Assembly: GCA_024277475.1 (NCBI GenBank)
Contig: JAJRVC010000345.1
Span: forward strand, 1-10,916
Reading direction: 5' to 3'
Length of the DNA: 10,916 nt
Source: Deltaproteobacteria bacterium
GTDB taxonomy: Bacteria; Desulfobacterota; Desulfobacteria; Desulfobacterales; JAFDCJ01
Position numbers and translations under genes: made by a program. Below are positions 1 through 5,739 of the stretch, piece by piece (positions within the stretch are counted from its first letter, which is position 1; each line of letters begins with the position of its first letter). Under the pieces are notes generated by a model. The model made no database searches. It had not been told where the DNA came from and saw nothing but the letters and a program-made list of their open reading frames with translations.

Positions 1-759
1 CGCATTCGTGTGGCCTATTCCGGAGCTGCGCCCATTGCCCCTGAAATTCTGCATTTTTTCCACTCCATCGGCGTCAACCTGGTGGAGGGCTACGGGCAGA
101 CCGAGGGTACGGGCGTCACCACTACATCTAAAATTGGCGAAGTGAAATTGGGAACCGTGGGCGTCCCCCTGGAAGGAGTGCAGATCAAAATTGCAGACGA
201 TGGTGAGATTCTGGTCAAATCCCCCGGTGTGTTCAAGGGCTATTTCAAGAATCCAATAGCCACAGCAGAAACCATCGTGGACGGCTGGCTGTATTCGGGA
301 GATGTCGGCGAGATTGATGAAGACGGATATCTCAAAATTACCGACCGCAAGAAGGACATTATCGTGACTGCCGGCGGTAAGAACATCACTCCTCAATATA
401 TTGAAAATAAGCTTAAAGCCAGTCTTTACATCAACGATGCCGTTGTGATCGGTGATAAGCGCAAATTTCTCTCTTGCCTGATAATGATCGATGAAGATAA
501 TGTGGTCAAATACGCTCAGGATAATAAAATCCAGTTTTCGACGTATAAAGACCTTACCCTCAACCCTGAAATAAATCAGCTGATCGAGCGGGAAATTAAG
601 AAGGTAAATGAGATGCTTGCACGGGTCGAGCAGGTGAAAAAATTCACTATTCTACCCAAAAAACTATATGAGGAAGATGGTGAAATGACGCCGACCATGA
701 AAGTTAAACGCAAAGCCATCAATGAAGCGTTTACGGATTTAATCGAAGCCATGTATTGA
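1..759 (+). CDS. Long-chain acyl-CoA synthetase (AMP-forming), 3' part only
   Basis: This is the C-terminal part, about 252 residues, of an ANL-superfamily long-chain fatty acyl-CoA ligase. Such enzymes activate a fatty acid with ATP to an acyl-adenylate and then to acyl-CoA, in the cytoplasm or at the inner membrane face. The frame is open to the left edge, so the GTG at position 10 is an internal codon. Visible motifs are the adenylate-binding YGQTEG loop (about 90-107 nt), the GWLYSGD stretch with its ATP-ribose-binding Asp, the hinge ITDRKKDIIVTAGGKNITPQ, and the C-terminal TPTMKVKRK with the candidate catalytic Lys. The GGKNITPQxIE wording and long C-terminal lid match the bacterial long-chain (FadD15-like) branch rather than the FATP branch seen at 5740-7581. 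The adenylation core with the P-loop lies outside the window. Family assignment is firm; substrate chain length is not known. Confidence 0.92.
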   Translation, partial: RIRVAYSGAAPIAPEILHFFHSIGVNLVEGYGQTEGTGVTTTSKIGEVKLGTVGVPLEGVQIKIADDGEILVKSPGVFKGYFKNPIATAETIVDGWLYSGDVGEIDEDGYLKITDRKKDIIVTAGGKNITPQYIENKLKASLYINDAVVIGDKRKFLSCLIMIDEDNVVKYAQDNKIQFSTYKDLTLNPEINQLIEREIKKVNEMLARVEQVKKFTILPKKLYEEDGEMTPTMKVKRKAINEAFTDLIEAMY

Positions 760-853
760 TGTGTCTGAGGAGGCGCTGGAAATAGGTCACGCTAACGCCA
801 CCGAGGTAAACCAATTTTTCACCTTTTAAAATAACTCGGTCACGGGGCAGGAA

Positions 854-896
854 AAAAGGGGAGCAGGTCGGAAAGCAACGACGTACTCCCCCTTTT
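854..896. terminator. Bidirectional terminator-like stem between convergent genes
   Basis: Left arm AAAAGGGGAG (854-863) pairs with right arm CTCCCCCTTTT (886-896) with one extra C. An inner GTCG/CGAC stem (867-870 with 879-882) stacks inside. The right arm ends in TTTT on the plus strand and the left arm gives TTTT on the minus strand, so it could end transcription from both the ligase and the permease. The loop region is long for a classical intrinsic terminator. Confidence 0.5.
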
Positions 897-1046
897 AATA
901 TAGCCTCCCGCAGCCTCTTGAGGAACATGCAGGAAGCGCTCAAGGGAACAACCTTGCACCAGTGGCTTGGATTAATATGCTCAACACGGTATCCTGGCTC
1001 TAATTTTAGCCGAAAGATAAATAGTTGAGAACCAAGGCTGTCCTTT

Positions 1047-1076
1047 CTCTATAATTCTAAGTGAATTCTTATAGAG
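1047..1076. repeat. AT-rich inverted repeat
   Basis: CTCTATAA (1047-1054) and TTATAGAG (1069-1076) form a perfect 8-bp dyad around a 14-base centre that contains GAATTC. It sits 33 bases beyond the permease stop on the minus strand. No T-run follows in either direction, so it is either a weak RNA hairpin or a protein-binding dyad. The function is unknown. Confidence 0.3.
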
Positions 1077-1108
1077 CGAGGGTATAGTAAGTACGGGTTA
1101 TCCCGCTG

Positions 1109-2314
1109 TCAAGCCGGATTTAAACTTTTTTCAGCTTTGATAAAAAGTGTCATAATTGCAATCGCGAAACAAAAGATCGCCAAAAAAATCGTCCCGGCCA
1201 TAAAGGTTCCGGTTACATCCATTAAAATCCCCATTAATGAAGGCCCGGTGAATCCTCCGATTTCAGCGACACAGAAAAACATCCCCCCGGCCGCGCCCAT
1301 ATATTCGGTTTTCACCCCGGGGCTTTCCATTAATATAAGCAGCATCAGCGGCATGAAAGGAGAGCTTACAAATCCCAGCACCATCAATCCGATGTAAAGC
1401 GGTGTACCGGATGTTTTCACGACCGTGACAAGACTGATGGTGGTCATCAAGGCAAAGATCGCTATTATACGGCCTCTGAAACGTGCTGGAAATAAAGATG
1501 GAATAAATAAAAGGGCTGGAATACCGGTCGCTATGGGGATGGATGCGGCATAGCCGGCCTGTGAGGCGGACATACCGTTTTCTTCAAATATTTTTGGTAA
1601 CCAGTTGGAAAAACCATGGTTGACCGCAAATGAGAAAAGCGCCATGATCAGGAGTATTTGAACGTTGCGAATTTCAATAAGTTGTTTAAAAACTTTGACG
1701 ATACTCGCACTGCCGGCAACAGGTTTCGATGCGCTTTCCCTGGCCAGAAACACCCACAACAAGGCGATCACAAAAGTCAACATACCATAGCAAACAAAGG
1801 TAAGTCGCCAACTGCCGCCGACCAGCGGCATCACCAGGCTGTTGGTCAATGCCAGTGCCATCAGCCCCCCAATCCAGGGTCCGGTGGTGTAAATACCTAT
1901 TGCGATCCCCCGGCCGCGACCTCTAAACCATTCGGATATCGTCTTTGGGCCGCCGATGGAAATCATGGTCCCCCCGACTCCGAACAGGGCTATTGCGATC
2001 AACAGCGTTAAAAAGCCTGTCGCGTAGTACCGAATCGAAGCGGAAAGCCCGATGAGCAGAGCCCCGGCAAATATGGATCTACGAACTCCCCACTTGTCCA
2101 GAACCGCACCCGCCACCAGGGCTACTATGATATAGGTCAGTTGCCAGGATCCTAAAATAAACCCCATCTGAGAATAAGATATGTGCAGATCATGCAGGAT
2201 GGGTGTGATGAGAGGCGTAATGGAGCGCGCGACCAGGCCGAAAGCGATGTACAGCAGCCACAAAATAAACAGTATTATCCAGCGATAACAGCTTTGATAA
2301 GGGTCCTGTTTCAT
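1109..2314 (-). CDS. MFS permease, CynX/NarK/oxalate-formate-like
   Basis: A 401-residue major facilitator superfamily transporter in the inner membrane, the usual length for a 12-helix MFS protein. The cytoplasmic loop between helices 2 and 3 carries the family motif as GAVLDKWGVRR (residues 69-79). The first helix ends in ARSITPLITP, as in anion and organic-acid exchangers of the CynX/NimT and OFA type. A second charged loop, EWFRGRGRGIAIG, sits near the end of helix 4, and a long cytoplasmic linker follows helix 6 (about residues 195-215). The ATG overlaps the TGA of the upstream broken frame as ATGA, and no strong Shine-Dalgarno is seen, so translation could be coupled to that frame. The substrate cannot be read from sequence; an organic acid anion would fit the neighbours. 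The gene converges with the ligase at 1-759. Confidence 0.87.
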   Translation of the reverse strand: MKQDPYQSCYRWIILFILWLLYIAFGLVARSITPLITPILHDLHISYSQMGFILGSWQLTYIIVALVAGAVLDKWGVRRSIFAGALLIGLSASIRYYATGFLTLLIAIALFGVGGTMISIGGPKTISEWFRGRGRGIAIGIYTTGPWIGGLMALALTNSLVMPLVGGSWRLTFVCYGMLTFVIALLWVFLARESASKPVAGSASIVKVFKQLIEIRNVQILLIMALFSFAVNHGFSNWLPKIFEENGMSASQAGYAASIPIATGIPALLFIPSLFPARFRGRIIAIFALMTTISLVTVVKTSGTPLYIGLMVLGFVSSPFMPLMLLILMESPGVKTEYMGAAGGMFFCVAEIGGFTGPSLMGILMDVTGTFMAGTIFLAIFCFAIAIMTLFIKAEKSLNPA

Positions 2315-2516
2315 TCCGGTCGATGTTCTTTCAAGGCTGACATAAACTGTCGTCCGTATTGCCGGCTGTAGTTAAAAAAATGGTCGATTCTATTCTCTGT
2401 CGAATCCATCAGAATTTCGCAGCCGGATGCCAGAATGTAACCGTTATGGGAACGCGATCGGTATAGCACCGCATGAGAACCGATACGATATGTTTTTTCC
2501 CACTGTAATCCGCCAT
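2311..2516 (-). pseudogene. Broken C-terminal piece of a uroporphyrinogen-decarboxylase-family methyltransferase
   Basis: An ATG at 2516 has a good ribosome binding site (AAGAGG, about 8 bases upstream) but reads MADYSGKK and soon leaves the coding-like frame. A one-base shift at the six-A run (2493-2498) enters a frame that stays open for 60 residues to a TGA at 2311-2313. That TGA overlaps the permease ATG by the ATGA arrangement. The shifted frame contains GYILASGCEI followed by MDSTENRIDHFFNYSRQYG. This resembles the C-terminal end of the URO-D fold (UroD/MtaA/CmuA-like methyltransferases), where a G-[FY]-I-L-x-x-G-C-[DE] strand precedes a D-T-x-x-E-N turn and a last helix. Intact members have about 340-450 residues, so only the tail is present and catalysis is not expected. 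It may be a deletion remnant, a slippage-dependent small gene, or an assembly indel in a homopolymer. Family similarity is by eye only. Confidence 0.45.
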
Positions 2517-2669
2517 TTTTCTACCTCTTTTATTTATTATCCAATTTTCACACGGCTTCCACTGATCCCCAACAGTTTGGACTTTTTTCCCCCCGAATTA
2601 ATTTGATTATTGACTTTTAGCCAATACTTAAATAGTGCTCGTAGCAATAAGTCAAGTCTCAAATTCACT

Positions 2670-2698
2670 TTGCAAAATTGAAGTCATCTTATTAAACT
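2670..2698 (+). promoter_or_regulatory. Possible sigma-70-type promoter of the dehalogenase gene
   Basis: TTGCAA (2670-2675) and TAAACT (2693-2698) are separated by 17 bases, 85 bases before the dehalogenase ATG. The whole 2517-2783 gap is AT-rich and divergent, so other promoters for either strand are possible. A weaker alternative starts with TTGACT near 2610. A six-codon frame (ATG at 2746) precedes the gene and looks incidental. Confidence 0.3.
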
Positions 2699-2783
2699 TG
2701 AGCAAGAAGGCGCGATCAAAAGAAAGGGGCAGTGGATTAAGGGGGCATGAGATCATTTTATAATTGAAGGAGGGAAGCTAAAA

Positions 2784-3689
2784 ATGAAAATTTTGAGAAC
2801 GCCTGACGATCATTTCCGCAATCTCCATGGCTATTCATTTAATCCTAATTATGTAGAGGTCTCGGATATTGAGGGTGACAGCCTCCGGATTCATTATGTA
2901 GACGAGGGCCCGAAGGACGCCGATCCGGTGCTGCTCATGCACGGCGAGCCATCCTGGTCGTACCTGTATCGTAAAATGATTCCAATCATCACCGCTGCAG
3001 GGTATCGCGCGATAGCGCCTGACCTGGTGGGCTTCGGTCGCTCCGATAAACCGGCGGATCGCAAAGATTACACCTACCAGCGGCACGTCGACTGGGTTAA
3101 TGCCTGGTTTGATCAAATGAACCTGCAGCGAATTACCCTCGTCTGTCAGGACTGGGGCGGGCTGATCGGTCTGCGGCTGTTGGCGAACAATCCTGATTAT
3201 TTTGTCCGCGTGGTGGCAGCCAATACCGGACTGCCGACGGGTGACCATCCGATATCAGAGGCTTTTTTGAGCTGGCGCAAATTTTCGGTGGAAGTACCGG
3301 ATTTCGACATCGGAACGATTATCACCATGGGCTGTCAGAAAACGCCGTCAGCGGAGGTCAATGCGGCCTACAATGCACCGTTTCCAGACGAAACATACAA
3401 GGAAGGCGCCCGTATCTTCCCGTCACTGGTTCCTGCCGAACCGGATGATCCGGCATCACACGCTAACCGGAAGGCCTGGGAAGTTTTGTCGCAATTCGAC
3501 CGGCCATTTTTAACCGCATTCAGTGACGGTGATCCGATTACTAAAGGGGGTGAAAGAATTTTCCAGAAACAAATTCCCGGCGCTCAGGGACAACCACACA
3601 CCACCATAAAAGGCGCCGGACATTTTTTGCAGGAAGATTGCGGTGAAGACTTTGCTCATGTTGTCGTTGACTTTATGCACAGAAAATAA
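2784..3689 (+). CDS. Haloalkane dehalogenase, subfamily I (DhlA/DhmA-like)
   Basis: A 301-residue alpha/beta hydrolase, the usual size for haloalkane dehalogenases (EC 3.8.1.5). These split a carbon-halogen bond by hydrolysis to an alcohol and halide, without cofactor. The catalytic set is complete by alignment from memory with DhlA: nucleophile Asp123 in QDWGG, adjacent halide-binding Trp124, oxyanion-region HGEP (53-56), cap-domain Trp164 as the likely second halide ligand, acid Asp250 in FSDGDPIT, and base His280 in GAGHFLQED. An acid placed after strand 7 is typical of subfamily I. There is no signal peptide, so the enzyme is cytoplasmic. The start has a strong AAGGAGG (2767-2773) ten bases upstream. 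Epoxide hydrolases share the fold but lack the Trp pair and the HGEPSWSYLYRKMIP wording. The gene stands alone in its direction, between gene fragments on both sides, which suggests acquisition. The natural substrate is unknown. Confidence 0.92.
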   Translation: MKILRTPDDHFRNLHGYSFNPNYVEVSDIEGDSLRIHYVDEGPKDADPVLLMHGEPSWSYLYRKMIPIITAAGYRAIAPDLVGFGRSDKPADRKDYTYQRHVDWVNAWFDQMNLQRITLVCQDWGGLIGLRLLANNPDYFVRVVAANTGLPTGDHPISEAFLSWRKFSVEVPDFDIGTIITMGCQKTPSAEVNAAYNAPFPDETYKEGARIFPSLVPAEPDDPASHANRKAWEVLSQFDRPFLTAFSDGDPITKGGERIFQKQIPGAQGQPHTTIKGAGHFLQEDCGEDFAHVVVDFMHRK

Positions 3690-3835
3690 GAGGGCACGAA
3701 AAGTGCCAGCGTGATGAAAAAACCGGAAAAATACATGTACCCTGAAACAAAAGCCCATCCAACCGCCACCCACCCCTTCGAGGAGTCAAGTTCATCAACT
3801 GGGTCGTCTACTATGGAATTCTTTGCTTCAGTCAT
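3656..3835 (-). CDS. Small membrane-type reading frame, possible permease N-terminal remnant
   Basis: From an ATG at 3835 (GGTGA four bases upstream) this frame encodes 59 residues; an ATG at 3898 would add 21 but has no ribosome binding site. The product has an acidic start (MTEAKNSIVDDPVDELDSS) and then one long hydrophobic stretch, GWVAVGWAFVSGYMYFSGFF and onward to a PSYFLCI end. The SxGWxxVxxAF beginning resembles the first helix of MFS monocarboxylate-type transporters. The frame ends inside the antisense 3' end of the dehalogenase gene, so it may be a permease head cut off at about 3690. It could also be a chance frame or a genuine one-helix small protein. Confidence 0.3.
   Translation of the reverse strand: MTEAKNSIVDDPVDELDSSKGWVAVGWAFVSGYMYFSGFFITLALFVPSYFLCIKSTTT
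3693..3707. terminator. Short hairpin just after the dehalogenase stop
   Basis: GGCAC (3693-3697) and GTGCC (3703-3707) pair around a GAAAA loop, three bases after the TAA. No T-run follows on the plus strand; on the minus strand a T-rich CTCTTATTTTCT follows. It may stabilise the dehalogenase mRNA end or act as a weak terminator. Confidence 0.3.
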
Positions 3836-3964
3836 GGAATCACCATAGTCCGAAATATTGGAAGTGGTTTCAAAGTTCGCAATAATACTTACTACCATGA
3901 TTCTACGAATTCAAGATTAACTGGATATTTCTCGATGTATCTGGTTGGCACCTAATTTTATGCT

Positions 3965-4002
3965 TTTGAATCCGACATTGACGTAAATCGTCAGGATTCA
4001 AA
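3965..4002. repeat. Strong bulged hairpin
   Basis: TTTGAATCC (3965-3973) pairs perfectly with GGATTCAAA (3994-4002). Directly inside, TGACG (3979-3983) pairs with CGTCA (3989-3993) around a TAAAT loop, leaving one five-base bulge (GACAT). That makes 14 base pairs between the convergent dehalogenase and DUF362 genes. No T-run follows on either strand, so it is not a classical intrinsic terminator. Confidence 0.45.
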
Positions 4003-4030
4003 GTAAAGATGCCGCAAGCCTCATGTGGAC

Positions 4031-4120
4031 AGGCACCCCCGTCCCAAAGAATTTAAAAGAATTGGCTGCTACCGGTGTTCCGATAGTAGGCAATGTCAAG
4101 CCACCATTTTGTGGGGGTGA
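4031..4120. other. Structured segment, open on both strands
   Basis: This segment lies directly past the DUF362 stop. An outer stem CACCCCC (4034-4040) / GGGGGTG (4113-4119) encloses TGGCT (4063-4067) / AGCCA (4099-4103). Inside that is GCTAC (4068-4072) with GTAGGC (4086-4091, one bulge), and an inner CGG-TGTT-CCG hairpin (4073-4082). On the plus strand a frame open from 3987 to the TAA at 4122-4124 gives natural-looking protein, for example LMWTGTPVPKNLKELAATG and a PPFCGGD end. It faintly recalls the domain ends of 2-hydroxyacyl-CoA-dehydratase-type proteins, but I cannot assign it. The minus strand is also open and reads NGGLTLPTIGTPVAANSFKF. Plausible protein on both strands plus nested pairing fits a dispersed repeat or structured RNA better than a gene. 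Confidence 0.35.
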
Positions 4121-5446
4121 CTAACTGATCTTAAAAAATGACTCATCAAACTCCGGCTTGTCTTCATAGCGCTTCAGGAAAAAGCTCGGGAGCGTATCCA
4201 GGTTTTCAAAGATTGCCGGGTCGACGTCGATACCGGCTTTATGAAGCGCCTCGCATACGGTTTCCGGTTTCGGTGGGCAGCCCTTGATGGCGATCATTTC
4301 CCTAATGTCGGGATTGTTTTTATGAGCTTGATAAATACATTTACCGAAAAGAATTGTTTTTTTCTTATCCGGGGAGGGTTCCATGACCTTACCGCTGAGA
4401 ATTTCAACATCCTCCCAGGGTTCTCCTTTCCAGGCTTTGGCAATTGCAGCCAGCATCGTGCTTGTCATTCCCGAACAGTAGGTGCACAGGCTGAGATCAT
4501 ATTTGTAATAGGAGAGCCCCTGTATTCCCATTTTTTCCATGGGCAAAGGTAGGGTTTTGTCTTCGTTGTAGGGAAAGTCATAATTATGCAATGAGGCCAC
4601 TTTTTCTATGGACTCACCCACGACTTCGATATCGGCGAGATCCAGGGATCTTTTGCGGTTTTTGGCGGCATGGACCAAATAAGGTACATCCCCGGGTTCA
4701 TATCCCAGCACTGCGGCACCCACCATGTCGGCGGAAAGAACATCAGCGGAGGCCACCAACAGGTTGCTGCGGTGCATTTTACCATCTACATTCGGCCCCC
4801 GCTCGGCGGTATAAATTCCATCTAGCAGGGTGAACAGGGGCGGCATTTTATCCGCCAGCCTGGACACCCAGAAATGCAGATCTTTTTGCGGATGCGTGTT
4901 GTGGCATTTTTTGCGCGATGGAATATCGATCATGCCTTTCAGGTTTTTTATTCCCAGGCTGACCACGGTCATGGAGTGTGTTTTCAACACCGGCAGGTCG
5001 ACGACAAAATCCGCATTCAAAATATCGGTATTGAATTTAACCACAACACCATCTCCCAAGTCGACTTCTTCGAAAGGCCGTTGCCAGATGTTTAAATAAT
5101 TAACACCGTAACGTTTCTTTAATTCCCCGTATCCCAGAGATTCGAAAGCATGTATCTGGGTTTCCATGTCTTTTGGATTTCGCAATACCGTTCCGTCACT
5201 GATGGAAATGTCATTGATTCCCCGTTCTTTGAGAAGCACCACCATATCTTCTACAACCCGGGAGGTCGTGATAACACCATATTTGGGAAAGTTTGCGGCC
5301 TTGGTCCAGAAGACAATATTAGGCTTGATAAAAGCTTTGGCATTAGAAGGCAGGTGATCCAGGCCGCGGGAGAGCTCCACGGCTTTTCTGACGGATTCGA
5401 GTGGTTTTTCATATTTGACGATCGAAACAAGCTTCCTGTCCATCAT
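4121..5446 (-). CDS. DUF362 domain protein with conserved cysteines
   Basis: A 441-residue DUF362 (PF04015) protein of unknown biochemical function. The domain fills about residues 35-290, with the typical AFIKPNIV start, an SDGT turn (82-86), the ADFVVDLPVLKTHSMTVVSLGIKNLKG core (145-171) and LLDGIYTAERGPN (207-219). The C-terminal third carries Cys321-x2-Cys324 (CTYCSG), Cys370 (GKC), Cys390 (KGCPP) and Cys398, which could bind a metal or iron-sulfur cluster; this is inference. It lacks a standard CxxCxxCxxxC ferredoxin motif. No signal peptide or membrane helix is seen. Of two adjacent ATGs (5446 and 5443) the second sits at the better distance, six bases, from GGAG. The gene points the same way as the ligase and dehydrogenase genes upstream but is separated from them by a 293-bp repeat-bearing gap. 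A redox or metal-handling role beside acyl-CoA metabolism is possible but unproven. Confidence 0.87.
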   Translation of the reverse strand: MMDRKLVSIVKYEKPLESVRKAVELSRGLDHLPSNAKAFIKPNIVFWTKAANFPKYGVITTSRVVEDMVVLLKERGINDISISDGTVLRNPKDMETQIHAFESLGYGELKKRYGVNYLNIWQRPFEEVDLGDGVVVKFNTDILNADFVVDLPVLKTHSMTVVSLGIKNLKGMIDIPSRKKCHNTHPQKDLHFWVSRLADKMPPLFTLLDGIYTAERGPNVDGKMHRSNLLVASADVLSADMVGAAVLGYEPGDVPYLVHAAKNRKRSLDLADIEVVGESIEKVASLHNYDFPYNEDKTLPLPMEKMGIQGLSYYKYDLSLCTYCSGMTSTMLAAIAKAWKGEPWEDVEILSGKVMEPSPDKKKTILFGKCIYQAHKNNPDIREMIAIKGCPPKPETVCEALHKAGIDVDPAIFENLDTLPSFFLKRYEDKPEFDESFFKIS

Positions 5447-5519
5447 TTTCTCCCTGTGTAATTAATTTTTTCAGTAAATCTTTCACCTGACATCTCCCTG
5501 TGTTTTCCGCCTTCCCACC

Positions 5520-5539
5520 GGGGCGTAGGCCCCCGCCCC
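5520..5539. repeat. GC-rich hairpin in the gap upstream of DUF362
   Basis: GGGGCG (5520-5525) pairs with CGCCCC (5534-5539) around an eight-base loop. The surrounding 5500-5605 stretch also has a seven-base direct repeat CAGCTCG and a tandem GGCC-rich motif. No T-run follows on either strand. It may be part of the same repeat array as the 21-bp units next to it. Confidence 0.35.
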
Positions 5540-5605
5540 TATGGCTTCCAGCTCGTAGAGCTTATTGCCTACAGCTCGGAGAGGCCGGAGGCCGAATTCA
5601 AATCC

Positions 5606-5731
5606 CTCCGCCTTCTGTCCTCTGTCTTCCGCCTTCTGTCCTCTGTCTTCCGACATCTGTCCTCTGTCTTCCGACATCTGTCCTCTGTCTTCCGACATCT
5701 GTCCTCTGTCTTCCGACATCTGTCCTCTGAC
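5606..5731. repeat. Six-unit 21-bp tandem repeat
   Basis: Six head-to-tail units of exactly 21 bp start at 5606, 5627, 5648, 5669, 5690 and 5711. Units 1-2 carry CCGCCTTCTGTCC and units 3-6 carry CCGACATCTGTCC; the shared tail is CTCTGTC, changed to CTCTGAC in the last. Because 21 is a multiple of three, both strands stay open: the minus strand would give a repeating MSEDRGQ heptapeptide from a TTG that overlaps the ligase stop, and the plus strand a PLSSDIC-type repeat. With no ribosome binding site and both strands open, I read this as a non-coding tandem repeat, nine bases beyond the ligase stop (5740-5742). Unit-to-unit identity shows recent expansion. Confidence 0.95.
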
Positions 5732-5739
5732 ATCCGTTA

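Larger units (their letters stand above)
760..1108. other. Gap between convergent genes, no gene seen
   Basis: The 349 bases between the ligase stop and the permease stop hold no convincing coding region. A 70-residue minus-strand frame (731-943) runs through the terminator stem and overlaps the ligase end, and has no recognisable motif. The gap contains the terminator-like stem at 854-896, an AT-rich dyad at 1047-1076, and a small CGGG-TTAT-CCCG hairpin just past the permease stop (about 1094-1105). Confidence 0.6.

Noticed and set aside
731..943. Minus-strand 70-residue frame past the first ligase
   Set aside because: It overlaps the ligase stop and runs through the terminator-like stem; the peptide has no motif.
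2746..2766. Six-codon frame before the dehalogenase as a leader peptide
   Set aside because: MRSFYN has no run of regulatory codons and no terminator/antiterminator pair is seen beside it.
5606..5731. 21-bp array as a CRISPR
   Set aside because: The units abut directly with no unique spacers, and there are no cas genes.
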